NCBI GenBank assembly: GCA_021795275.1 | Contig: JAJYPO010000155.1 | Span: 1 to 5,447 of the forward strand | Source of the DNA: Nitrospirota bacterium | Lineage (GTDB): Bacteria > Nitrospirota_A > Leptospirillia > Leptospirillales > Leptospirillaceae | DNA: 5,447 nucleotides | Reading direction: 5' to 3' | Notes under the pieces: generated by a model | The model's database searches: none | What the model saw: the letters and a program-made list of their open reading frames with translations, nothing else | Told to the model about the DNA's origin: nothing | Position numbers and translations under genes: made by a program | In this document: piece by piece, positions 1-5,447 of the stretch | Numbering within the stretch: position 1 is the first letter of the stretch | Layout: every line of letters starts with the position of its first letter

Positions 1-1
1 T

Positions 2-1273
2 GGGGTCATCCGGACCCTTTCGGAAAGCGGCTATCTCATCGAGACGGGTCCCAACAGCCTTTTTATGCGCCCCGAGGATCCACTGCTCGGCTACATCGAA
101 AAACTCGGACTTGAAAAAAAGGTCGTGCAGGCGGGTCTGACCGGAAAGAGACGGTTCATTCTCAAGAGAGGGAAGCCCATCCCGCTGCCGACATCGATTC
201 TGGAAGGGGTCACGACCCCAGCCCTGTCACTGGGCGGAAAACTCAGGGTGTTCAAGGAGCCTTTCATCCCGCCCTATGAGCCTGACGAACTCGAAGACCC
301 CACAGAAGAGACCGTCGCCCAATTTGTGTCCCGGCGCTTCGGATCTGAGTTTCTCGATTGGATCATCGACCCGTTCGTGAAGGGGGTCTATGCGTCCAGC
401 CCAGAGATTCTGTCCATGGGAGATACTTTTCCACGACTGACCGCCCTGGAAGATCGCTACGGATCGATCATCCGTGGAGCCCTGGCAATGCAGTGGGGGC
501 CGAAGCCCCCCTCCTCCCCCTTGACCCGATCCATTTTTTCCTTTACCGAAGGGATGGGCTGCCTTCCCAAAGCCCTCGCTGAATTTCTCGGCACCGATGC
601 GGGAACCAATGCCGAAGTCATCGGATGCACCCGCAACTCGAACGGATTCAGGACAGCTCTTCTCTTTGACGAAGAAACATACTACCTCCATTCACGCCAC
701 GTCGTTCTTGCGGGAAGCGCAAACCAGGCCTCGGAGCTTCTGCAGGAGATCAGCCCCGAATCCGGCGGACCATTGTCTGAAATCCCCTATGCCCCGATCG
801 CAGTGGTCTCCATGGGATTCTCCCGGAAAAACGTCTCCCATCCTCTGGACGGGTTCGGACTGCTTGTCCCGACGAAGGAAAGAAGAAAGATCCTGGGTAT
901 TCTTTTTTCTTCCTCGCTCTTTCCCGGAAGGGCGCCGGAGGGTCAGGTTCTTCTGACGGTATTCGTGGGGGGGATGCCAAATCCGAAACTGGCCTTCGCC
1001 TTTGATGAAGACCTGATCGAAATTGTCGAAAAAGAAGTGGAGACGATCCTGGGATCGAAGGGACGGCCGGATTTTCTTCGCATTCAGCGGTGGGAGGGAG
1101 CCATCCCCCAATACACACTGGGCCATCGGAATCGCATCGAAAGGCTCAAGGAAACCCTTCCTGAGGGCATTCATCTGGCGGGATCCTATTTGTCGGGAGT
1201 CTCCGTCTCCCAAAGCTTCACATCGGGAATCGACGTCGCACGAAAAATTCTGGCCACATCTCCACAATCCTGA
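2..1273 (+). CDS. hemG: Protoporphyrinogen oxidase, HemG/HemY FAD-dependent type (5' end missing)
   Basis: The product oxidises protoporphyrinogen IX to protoporphyrin IX, or coproporphyrinogen III in lineages using the coproporphyrin route, with FAD and O2. It is normally membrane-associated on the cytoplasmic side. The reading frame is open from base 2 to the TGA at 1271-1273, leaving 423 residues. The family usually has about 450-470, so roughly 40 N-terminal residues, including the Rossmann GxGxxG FAD loop, lie outside the window. What remains starts in the conserved GxIRT segment, followed by an ETGPNSL motif, which is a family hallmark. Next come the substrate-domain segment FVKGVYA and a SFTEGMGCLPKAL stretch corresponding to the usual FxGGMxxLxxAL motif. 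The C-terminus carries LAGSYLSGVSVSQSF, the closing FAD-binding block. The ATG at 65 is internal and is not the start. The downstream gene is convergent. Membership is clear; the exact substrate (proto- or coproporphyrinogen) cannot be told from sequence alone. The alternative symbol is hemY. Confidence 0.93.
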   Translation, partial: GVIRTLSESGYLIETGPNSLFMRPEDPLLGYIEKLGLEKKVVQAGLTGKRRFILKRGKPIPLPTSILEGVTTPALSLGGKLRVFKEPFIPPYEPDELEDPTEETVAQFVSRRFGSEFLDWIIDPFVKGVYASSPEILSMGDTFPRLTALEDRYGSIIRGALAMQWGPKPPSSPLTRSIFSFTEGMGCLPKALAEFLGTDAGTNAEVIGCTRNSNGFRTALLFDEETYYLHSRHVVLAGSANQASELLQEISPESGGPLSEIPYAPIAVVSMGFSRKNVSHPLDGFGLLVPTKERRKILGILFSSSLFPGRAPEGQVLLTVFVGGMPNPKLAFAFDEDLIEIVEKEVETILGSKGRPDFLRIQRWEGAIPQYTLGHRNRIERLKETLPEGIHLAGSYLSGVSVSQSFTSGIDVARKILATSPQS

Positions 1274-1286
1274 CCTCCTCCGCTTG

Positions 1287-1961
1287 TTACTCGGGGATGC
1301 CGGAGGCCCGGTGAAACTGGCCGGTTTCGAGACAAAAAGCGGATAGAATCCCGGTCCGGTAAGCCCCCGTATCGACCATCACGATCCCGTCTCTCCAGAA
1401 TCCGGCCTTGCGGACAACAGTATGCCCTGAAACGACCAGTCTGCCGTCCCAGGACGGGTAGAGATTCGGGGGGCGAAGCTCCAGACATTCATGACCTCCC
1501 TCCTCCCCGGATATTCTGGTTTCGCAAAGATCGCGATCGCCCAGGCTTGTTCCGGGGACGGGCGGAAGGCTTCCATGAACGACAATCGTTTTTTCGTCCG
1601 ACCAGACGAGAGGCCAGGAGGAAATCCATTCCTCAATCACCTTGGCCTGCTTTTCCCCGATGTCGGCAAAGCAGGAGAGTGTGGCTCCCCCTCCGAAAGC
1701 CGGAGTGGTATACCAGGAGATCCATTCTCCGGAACGAAAACGGAGGAAGGACTCTTCGTGGTTTCCCTTGACCGATTGAAACCACCCTGCATTCGATGCT
1801 TCATGCAGAAAAAGAAGGAGATCGCCCACCCGGCTCCCCCGGTCGAGCACATCTCCCACAGCAATCAGACGATCCCGTTCCTTATCGAATGACACTTGGT
1901 CGAGGAGCGTGAGAAGAAGGGAGATCTGTCCGTGCAGATCCCCCACGACATACGTTGACAT
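1287..1961 (-). CDS. PPP-family metallophosphatase (PrpA/PrpB/ApaH-like serine/threonine phosphatase)
   Basis: This 224-residue protein has the full set of calcineurin-like phosphoesterase motifs in order: GDLHGQ (7-12), GDVLDRG (36-42), GNHE (66-69), VHG (128-130) and SGHT (178-181), then VDTGAY near the C-terminus. Asp8, His10, Asp37, Asn67, His129 and His180 would be the di-metal ligands and Arg41 the phosphate contact. Length and motif spelling match small bacterial PPP enzymes such as PrpA/PrpB and lambda phosphatase, and less well the longer ApaH diadenosine-tetraphosphate hydrolase. The true substrate (phosphoprotein or nucleotide) cannot be told. I see no signal peptide or membrane segment, so it should be cytoplasmic. 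I chose the ATG at 1961 because the GDLHG motif follows at once and AAGGA (1968-1972) sits 6 bases upstream. The frame is open upstream to 2177, but that part overlaps hpnH and looks non-coding. It is probably co-transcribed with hpnH, 22 bases upstream. Confidence 0.87.
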   Translation of the reverse strand: MSTYVVGDLHGQISLLLTLLDQVSFDKERDRLIAVGDVLDRGSRVGDLLLFLHEASNAGWFQSVKGNHEESFLRFRSGEWISWYTTPAFGGGATLSCFADIGEKQAKVIEEWISSWPLVWSDEKTIVVHGSLPPVPGTSLGDRDLCETRISGEEGGHECLELRPPNLYPSWDGRLVVSGHTVVRKAGFWRDGIVMVDTGAYRTGILSAFCLETGQFHRASGIPE

Positions 1962-1967
1962 CCGAAA

Positions 1968-1979
1968 TCCTTCCCTTCC
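1968..1979 (-). promoter_or_regulatory. Ribosome binding site of the phosphatase gene
   Basis: On the minus strand the stretch reads GGAAGGGAAGGA, with AAGGA ending 6 bases before the ATG at 1961. It lies in the 22-base gap after the hpnH stop codon. It supports starting the phosphatase at 1961 and not at the upstream in-frame ATGs inside hpnH, and suggests the gene is translated from an hpnH-phosphatase transcript. Confidence 0.7.
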
Positions 1980-1983
1980 GCGT

Positions 1984-3000
1984 TCAGCCGGCGGGAAGGA
2001 GGCTCGAAAGGGAGCGAAGGGTGTTTTTGAGTGAGGATGTGGCGTCTCCGACGGCAGAAGGCTCGAAACCACAATGCACCATGCAATCCCGGCATTTTTC
2101 ATGTCCGGAGGCCGGGCCGTACTTGCTCCAGTCCGTCTCTTCCATGAGTTCCCTGTAAGAAGCGGCATACCCCTCATTCAACAAATAGCAGGGACGCTGC
2201 CATCCGAGGACGGAATAGTTGGGACTGCCCCATGGGGTGCAGTCGTAGTCCCTCTGTCCCTCGAGGAAGTCGAGATAAAAGGGGCTGTGGTTGAAATTCC
2301 ACCCCTTGCCGGCACGGTCGGCAAGAATCATCCTGAACAGATTCCGGGTCCGCTCCTTTTTGAGGAAGTGTTCTTGGTCGGGAGCCCAGTCATAGGAGTA
2401 TCCGGGGGAAATCATCATCCCGTTCACCCCCAGCTCCTTCACAAAATCAAAGAAATTCCGGATCTCGACTGGATCTTCCCCTTCGAAGACCGTCGTGTTC
2501 GTGGTCACCCTGAAACCCCGACTTGTCGCAGACCGGATCGCCCGGACGGCCGTGTCGAAGACTCCCTCGCGGCAGACGAGGCGGTCATGGGTTTCCCGAA
2601 GCCCGTCGAGATGAATGCTGAAGGTCAGGTAAGGAGAGGGAGAAAAGCGGTCCATGTATTTTTCGAGGAGAATTCCGTTGGAACAGAGATAGACGAACTT
2701 CTTGCGTTCAATCATCCCCTCGACGATTTCGGAGATCTCTGGATGAATGAGGGGCTCTCCCCCTGCAATCGTGACCACCGGTGCCCCGCACTCCTCGACG
2801 GCATGAAAACATTCCTCGGGAGATAGTCTTTTTCGGAGAATTTCCTCGGGATACTGGATCTTTCCGCATCCGGCGCATTCAAGGTTGCACCTGAAAAGGG
2901 GTTCGAGCATCAGGACAAGGGGAAACTTTTCTTCTTTTTTCCATTTTTTCTGCATTACATATGCCCCGACTTTCAGGGCCTGCTGAAGAGGGATCGCCAT
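1984..3000 (-). CDS. hpnH: HpnH, radical SAM adenosyl-hopene transferase
   Basis: HpnH joins the 5'-deoxyadenosyl group of S-adenosylmethionine to hopene, giving adenosylhopane. This is the first step from C30 hopenes to extended bacteriohopanepolyols. The 338-residue protein opens with the family-typical MAIPLQQ segment and a [13 protein letters not shown] block. The radical SAM cysteines are Cys38, Cys42 and Cys45 (CxxxCxxC, binding the 4Fe-4S cluster). GGEP at 80-83 contacts the SAM amino group, and SIHLDG (128-133) is typical of the core barrel. Near the C-terminus a second group, Cys303, Cys306 and Cys310 ([12 protein letters not shown]), matches the conserved HpnH tail. I chose the ATG at 3000 over the in-frame ATG at 3018 because it gives the family N-terminus and has GAAAGG (3011-3016) 10 bases upstream, whereas 3018 has no Shine-Dalgarno. 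It heads a probable two-gene operon with the phosphatase. The usual partners (hpnG, shc, ispH) are not in the window. Confidence 0.95.
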   Translation of the reverse strand: MAIPLQQALKVGAYVMQKKWKKEEKFPLVLMLEPLFRCNLECAGCGKIQYPEEILRKRLSPEECFHAVEECGAPVVTIAGGEPLIHPEISEIVEGMIERKKFVYLCSNGILLEKYMDRFSPSPYLTFSIHLDGLRETHDRLVCREGVFDTAVRAIRSATSRGFRVTTNTTVFEGEDPVEIRNFFDFVKELGVNGMMISPGYSYDWAPDQEHFLKKERTRNLFRMILADRAGKGWNFNHSPFYLDFLEGQRDYDCTPWGSPNYSVLGWQRPCYLLNEGYAASYRELMEETDWSKYGPASGHEKCRDCMVHCGFEPSAVGDATSSLKNTLRSLSSLLPAG

Positions 3001-3093
3001 GGGAGTGGTGCCTTTCATTCAGATGGGAGCAAGGCAAAGAATCCATATGGTTGCGGACAGAGAGGAGAGAGATGACAAGATTGCCGCAACATC

Positions 3094-3110
3094 TTATGAT
3101 CATAATGATC
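3094..3110. promoter_or_regulatory. Overlapping palindromes in the hpnH/glk divergent region, candidate operator
   Basis: The stretch TTATGATCATAATGATC holds two overlapping dyads: a perfect 12-bp palindrome TTATGATCATAA (3094-3105) and GATCAT-A-ATGATC (3098-3110), perfect apart from its central base. It is AT-rich in a GC-rich setting and covers the predicted -10 box of hpnH, where a repressor would act. Compared by eye with the Fur 7-1-7 consensus TGATAAT-n-ATTATCA, TGATCAT-a-ATGATCC agrees at 11 of 14 positions. The resemblance is suggestive only, and other dimeric regulators bind similar sites. Confidence 0.35.
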
Positions 3111-3128
3111 CGGTTCAGTTTCTGTCAA
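3099..3128 (-). promoter_or_regulatory. Candidate sigma70-type promoter for hpnH and the phosphatase gene
   Basis: Read on the minus strand, a perfect TTGACA -35 box lies at 3128-3123 and TATGAT, one mismatch from TATAAT, at 3104-3099, separated by 18 bases. Transcription would start around 3092 and leave a leader of about 90 bases before the hpnH ATG at 3000. Position and orientation fit the first gene of the minus-strand operon. It was found by eye, so confidence is moderate. The overlap of the -10 box with a palindrome suggests control by a repressor. Confidence 0.55.
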
Positions 3129-3200
3129 GAAAATCGGCATCCAGAAACACTGTCCCCATCCGAAAGATCAAAGAGCCCCCGGACTTCGAACGGAGTCGGG

Positions 3201-3208
3201 AGAAAGGA
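3201..3208 (+). promoter_or_regulatory. Ribosome binding site deciding the glk GTG start
   Basis: AGAAAGGA lies 6 bases before the GTG at 3215. It is the best Shine-Dalgarno match upstream of the conserved glucokinase core. The in-frame ATGs further upstream (2999, 3023, 3047) have no comparable site, and starting there would add up to 72 residues that do not resemble glucokinase. Confidence 0.6.
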
Positions 3209-3214
3209 CGTGTT

Positions 3215-4312
3215 GTGGAAAACCCTTCCCCCATTGATTCCAAGGTCAGCACCACTCTTCACCCGTCGATCCTTGCCGGTGATATCGGCGGGACCAAAAC
3301 CCTGCTCGGGCTTTTCCCCGCAGCCCCGGAAAAAGGGGGCCGGGATCAGGTTCCCCCGACCTTTTTCAAAAAAGAATACCCCTCCCGCCACTTCGACTCC
3401 CTTGAAAAGGTCCTTGAGTCCTTCCTCGAGGATGCCCGGTCCGGCTATTCCGAAAGCTTCTCTATCGCGGGGGCAGCCTTTGGTATCGCCGGTCCGGTCG
3501 TGAAAGGCCGCTGCCAGACGACCAATCTGCCCTGGATCGTCGAAACGGAAACGCTGGGAGTCCTTCTCGGGTTGTCCGTCGGGAATGTCTTGCTGGTCAA
3601 CGACCTTGTCGCCATGGCGTGGGGAACAACATGCCTCGATCCAAAAGAGACCCTCGTCATCAACGAAGGACATCCGGATCCCCTGGGAACCCGGATTATC
3701 GTCGCTCCCGGGACCGGTCTCGGAGAGTCTGTTCTGGTCCCGGGAGAACAAGGGCCCGTCGTCATTCCGACGGAAGGAGGACATTCGGACTGGGCCCCCG
3801 AGTCCCCCGCCGATATTCCCCTGCTCACTTATCTGTGGTCCCGGTTCGGCCACGCCAGCGTCGAACGGGTGGTCTCCGGCCAGGGAATCGCCAATCTCTA
3901 CCATTTTCACACCCAGGGTCAGTCCGCAGAAGGTCTTCCATTGGACCCCGCCCTCCCGGAGGATGAAATTCCCGCGGCCCTCACCCACGCCGCCCTCTCG
4001 CGACATGACCCTCTCTGCACCATGATTCTTGAAAATTTTTGCCGATTCCTGGGGCAGGAAGCCGGGAATCTGGCACTCAAGTCGCTCGCCACCGGTGGCG
4101 TCTATCTGGCCGGCGGCATTCCGGGAAAGATTCAATTTTACCTCATGCGATCCTCCTTCATGGATCACTTCACGAACAAGGGGAGATACCGGAAAATTCT
4201 ATCCGGGTTGCCCGTCTACATTGTCGACAATCCTGAAACAGGTCTCAGGGGAGCCTGGCAGCTGGCCATGCGAAGAGTTACGGGAACCCAAAACCAAGGA
4301 GTTGCAAGATGA
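3215..4312 (+). CDS. glk: Glucokinase (ROK-independent bacterial Glk family)
   Basis: Glucokinase phosphorylates cytoplasmic glucose to glucose 6-phosphate with ATP. From the GTG at 3215 the protein has 365 residues, slightly longer than the usual 320-340, with about 18 extra residues at the N-terminus. AGDIGGTKT (21-29) is the first phosphate loop. TNLPW (103-107) and VND (128-130) supply sugar contacts, with Asp130 as the likely catalytic base. APGTGLG (164-170) is the second phosphate loop. EGGH (187-190) and Glu217, before SGQG, correspond to further glucose-binding residues of the family, and LAGGI (298-302) is the adenosine-side motif. These spellings, with EGGH and without the ROK zinc cysteines, point to the Glk family proper and not to ROK kinases. 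The GTG start rests on its Shine-Dalgarno. The frame stays open back to 2999, so a longer form cannot be excluded. The stop overlaps the pgl start by ATGA, indicating one transcript and coupled translation. Confidence 0.93.
   Translation: MENPSPIDSKVSTTLHPSILAGDIGGTKTLLGLFPAAPEKGGRDQVPPTFFKKEYPSRHFDSLEKVLESFLEDARSGYSESFSIAGAAFGIAGPVVKGRCQTTNLPWIVETETLGVLLGLSVGNVLLVNDLVAMAWGTTCLDPKETLVINEGHPDPLGTRIIVAPGTGLGESVLVPGEQGPVVIPTEGGHSDWAPESPADIPLLTYLWSRFGHASVERVVSGQGIANLYHFHTQGQSAEGLPLDPALPEDEIPAALTHAALSRHDPLCTMILENFCRFLGQEAGNLALKSLATGGVYLAGGIPGKIQFYLMRSSFMDHFTNKGRYRKILSGLPVYIVDNPETGLRGAWQLAMRRVTGTQNQGVAR
4296..4301 (+). promoter_or_regulatory. Ribosome binding site of pgl inside the glk 3' end
   Basis: AAGGAG lies 7 bases before the pgl ATG at 4309 and within the last codons of glk. 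It supports 4309 over the in-frame ATG at 4321, and fits translational coupling through the 4-base ATGA overlap. Confidence 0.65.
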
Positions 4313-5115
4313 CCCGCCTCATGGATCTTGAAGAGGGCCCCCCGCCCGTTGTCGTTTGCGTTTACCCTTCCATTTCCGAATGGGCGGAGAAGGGATCGGA
4401 CAATTTTCTGCACAGGATCTCGACCCTTCTTGAAAAGAAGCGCGTCGTGTCGATCGGTCTTTCGGGCGGCAGCACCCCGATCCCGTTTTTGAAGGCAGCG
4501 GCCAGGAAAATCGCCTCTTGGCCCGATGCGAAGAAGTCCAGGATCCACTGGTTTTTCTCCGACGAACGATGCGTGCCTCCGGAGAGCGACCAGAGCAACT
4601 TCAGGATGGCCCAGGAAAACTTTTTCTCTCCGGGATCCATTCCTGGAAAAACCGTTTACAGGATTCATGGGGAGGCCCCCCACATTGACCGGGAAGCCCT
4701 GAGGTACGAAAAGCTTCTCTCTGAGACCCTCGGCAATCCCCTCCCCCACCCGCCGGCTCTCGATATCGCACTCCTCGGGGTGGGGCCCGACGGACACACG
4801 GCCAGCCTCTTTCCGGGAAGCTCTCCGGAAGACGACCGCCATCGCTTGATCCTTGCTGTACCCGAAAGCCCCGGGCGAGTTGCCCGAATCACCATGTCCT
4901 ACCGGACTCTGGCAGAAGCAGGAACGAGAATCTTTCTTGTGACCGGCAGGGAAAAGCACGACATCCTTGCCAGGGTTCTCGACCCCGAAGGCGATCTCCC
5001 CACCCAGTGGGTCCTGCGAGAATCGGGGATGAGGATGCATCTCTCCGAGTTCTGGATCGACCGGGAGGCCTGTCCCGAAGGGATCAGCCGTTGGTCCGAT
5101 GTCAGAATCAGCTAG
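4309..5115 (+). CDS. pgl: 6-phosphogluconolactonase (DevB/Pgl type)
   Basis: Pgl hydrolyses 6-phosphoglucono-1,5-lactone to 6-phosphogluconate, the second step of the oxidative pentose phosphate pathway, in the cytoplasm. The 268-residue product fits the family, which is usually about 230-270. It carries IGLSGGSTP (49-57), the phosphate-binding segment related to glucosamine-6-phosphate isomerases. It then has FFSDERCVP (82-90), SNF (96-98) and GVGPDGHTASLFP (157-169), the most diagnostic Pgl block, whose histidine is thought to be catalytic. The order and spelling separate it from NagB and from the unrelated beta-propeller YbhE-type lactonase. It overlaps glk by 4 bases. In many genomes this pair sits beside zwf and gnd. 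Neither appears before the window ends, and no reading frame of that kind begins in the 330 bases after the TAG stop. The last 17 bases overlap a possible small frame starting at 5099. Confidence 0.95.
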   Translation: MTRLMDLEEGPPPVVVCVYPSISEWAEKGSDNFLHRISTLLEKKRVVSIGLSGGSTPIPFLKAAARKIASWPDAKKSRIHWFFSDERCVPPESDQSNFRMAQENFFSPGSIPGKTVYRIHGEAPHIDREALRYEKLLSETLGNPLPHPPALDIALLGVGPDGHTASLFPGSSPEDDRHRLILAVPESPGRVARITMSYRTLAEAGTRIFLVTGREKHDILARVLDPEGDLPTQWVLRESGMRMHLSEFWIDREACPEGISRWSDVRIS

Positions 5116-5197
5116 ACTGGGATTTTCCCGCTTCGCGAGGCTCCCCCAGCAATTAAAATCTGGTTCTACTGAGGTAACTCATTGCCAATACCAATAA
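5099..5197 (+). CDS. Doubtful 32-residue small reading frame overlapping the pgl end
   Basis: An ATG at 5099 opens a frame that runs out of pgl by a 17-base overlap and ends at TAA (5195-5197), followed at once by TAG. The product begins MSESARLGFSRFARLP and is basic, with one cysteine. I do not recognise it. There is no close Shine-Dalgarno; the nearest purine run is about 15 bases upstream. It could be the cut-off beginning of a former third operon gene, or chance. Confidence 0.15.
   Translation: MSESARLGFSRFARLPQQLKSGSTEVTHCQYQ
5117..5149 (+). terminator. Weak hairpin after pgl, possible transcript end
   Basis: CTGGG (5117-5121) can pair with CCCAG (5145-5149). Inside them GCTT/GAGGC around CGCG (5130-5141) can form a short stem with one G-U pair. 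The arms are separated by unpaired bases, and the following AATTAAAATC is AT-rich but not a T run. If it stops transcription it is not a classical Rho-independent terminator. Confidence 0.2.
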
Positions 5198-5447
5198 TAG
5201 ATGAACACGGCATGTGTTTTCAGGCATTCTGGGGGCATGGAGACCTTGGAGCTCCGCTCCGGGTCGACACCGGTTGACGGCCTTCCCATCCCTTGAACTT
5301 TTCCGCCTCTGCTGCCGGCCTGTATGGGACCGACGCTCCTGCTGATCCTTTTTCTCCCATAGTATTGGGATTTCGGGATCCTTGACTGCCCTTCCTTCCT
5401 CTGCCGGGATCCCGAAAGAATCATTTCATGGCCCCCCCCATGGCCGA
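5179..5447 (-). CDS. Doubtful minus-strand frame entering from the right edge
   Basis: The frame is open from the window edge to TGA at 5181-5179, with an in-frame ATG at 5424. The translated part is rich in Ser, Arg, Gly and Lys and ends in an aromatic FIYYWYWQ tail. I recognise no domain. The composition looks more like translated non-coding DNA than a folded protein, and the upstream portion is a Gly/His stretch made by the C8 tract. It could be the 3' end of a minus-strand gene convergent with pgl. Confidence 0.15.
   Translation of the reverse strand, partial: GHGGGHEMILSGSRQRKEGQSRIPKSQYYGRKRISRSVGPIQAGSRGGKVQGMGRPSTGVDPERSSKVSMPPECLKTHAVFIYYWYWQ
5371..5417. repeat. 11-bp perfect inverted repeat with 25-base spacer
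   Basis: TTTCGGGATCC (5371-5381) is the exact reverse complement of GGATCCCGAAA (5407-5417). The spacer is pyrimidine-rich on the plus strand. No T tract follows on either side, so a simple terminator is unlikely. The stem could instead be an mRNA 3' structure, a protein-binding site or part of a mobile-element end. Confidence 0.6.

Larger units (their letters stand above)
5116..5447. other. 332-base tail without a recognised gene
   Basis: No frame on either strand gives a family I can name. The plus strand is broken by frequent stops; its longest pieces are about 30-40 residues, one running from an ATG at 5201 to 5296. The minus strand has one frame open from the window edge to a TGA at 5181-5179. 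There is an 11-bp inverted repeat and a C8 tract near the right edge, but no U-rich terminator and no tRNA-like fold seen. It may be intergenic DNA, a decayed gene or the edge of a mobile element. Confidence 0.5.

Noticed and set aside
692..1267. 191-codon open frame on the minus strand opposite hemG
   Set aside because: A shadow of the hemG coding strand without any recognised motif.
1313..1328. Near-palindrome GAAACTGGCCGGTTTC at the end of the phosphatase gene, considered as a terminator for the convergent genes
   Set aside because: It lies within coding codons, has a mismatched pair, no loop and no following T run.
1962..2177. N-terminal extension of the phosphatase by 72 residues
   Set aside because: It overlaps hpnH coding sequence, lacks similarity to PPP enzymes, and the ATG at 1961 has a strong ribosome binding site directly before the first catalytic motif.
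2074..2826. 250-codon open frame on the plus strand opposite hpnH
   Set aside because: Antisense to HpnH, whose motifs are unambiguous; the translation has no recognisable family.
3125..4168. 347-codon open frame on the minus strand opposite glk
   Set aside because: It lies wholly antisense to a clear glucokinase, has no recognisable domain and a Gly/Asp/Arg-rich composition typical of a shadow frame in GC-rich DNA.
4216..5040. 274-codon open frame on the minus strand opposite pgl
   Set aside because: Antisense to a gene with all 6-phosphogluconolactonase motifs; no domain recognised and no suitable ribosome binding site seen.
5248..5443. Several six-base palindromes (GAGCTC, GTCGAC, ACCGGT, GGATCC, CCATGG) resembling a cloning-site cluster
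   Set aside because: They are scattered over about 200 bases, and such hexamers are expected by chance in GC-rich DNA; no vector sequence is recognisable.
1..5447. CRISPR array, tRNA, rRNA or complete insertion sequence
   Set aside because: No regularly spaced repeats, no cloverleaf or rRNA segments and no transposase motifs were seen on either strand.

Overview
The window is a densely packed chromosomal segment from a moderately GC-rich bacterium. It carries five confidently recognised genes for core and lipid metabolism and ends in about 330 bases with no convincing gene. HpnH points to a hopanoid-producing organism, probably Gram-negative. The style of the proteins would fit an acidophilic Nitrospirota such as Leptospirillum, but that is a guess from general resemblance and rests on no search.

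Layout, left to right. (1) Positions 2-1273, plus strand: the C-terminal nine-tenths of a HemG/HemY-type FAD-dependent protoporphyrinogen oxidase, cut by the left edge. (2) Positions 1287-1961, minus strand: a small PPP-family metallophosphatase (PrpA/PrpB/ApaH-like), convergent with hemG across a 13-base gap. (3) Positions 1984-3000, minus strand: hpnH, the radical SAM adenosyl-hopene transferase. It lies 22 bases upstream of the phosphatase gene, so the two probably form an operon. (4) Positions 3001-3214: a divergent control region. It contains a sigma70-type promoter facing hpnH (TTGACA, 18 bases, TATGAT) and overlapping palindromes over the -10 box. (5) Positions 3215-4312, plus strand: glucokinase (glk), probably starting at a GTG with a good ribosome binding site. 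(6) Positions 4309-5115, plus strand: 6-phosphogluconolactonase (pgl), overlapping glk by ATGA. (7) Positions 5116-5447: no recognised gene, several short interrupted reading frames, an 11-bp inverted repeat and a C8 tract.

How the genes work together: Glk makes glucose 6-phosphate. Pgl hydrolyses the 6-phosphogluconolactone that glucose-6-phosphate dehydrogenase makes from it, so the plus-strand pair frames the entry to the oxidative pentose phosphate (or Entner-Doudoroff) route. The dehydrogenase itself is not in the window. HpnH makes adenosylhopane, the precursor of extended hopanoids. HemG performs the last oxidation before iron insertion in haem synthesis. The role of the phosphatase is unknown.

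I found no clearly new system. The points most worth a second look are the divergent promoter/operator, the pairing of a PPP phosphatase with hpnH, and the unexplained right-hand tail.
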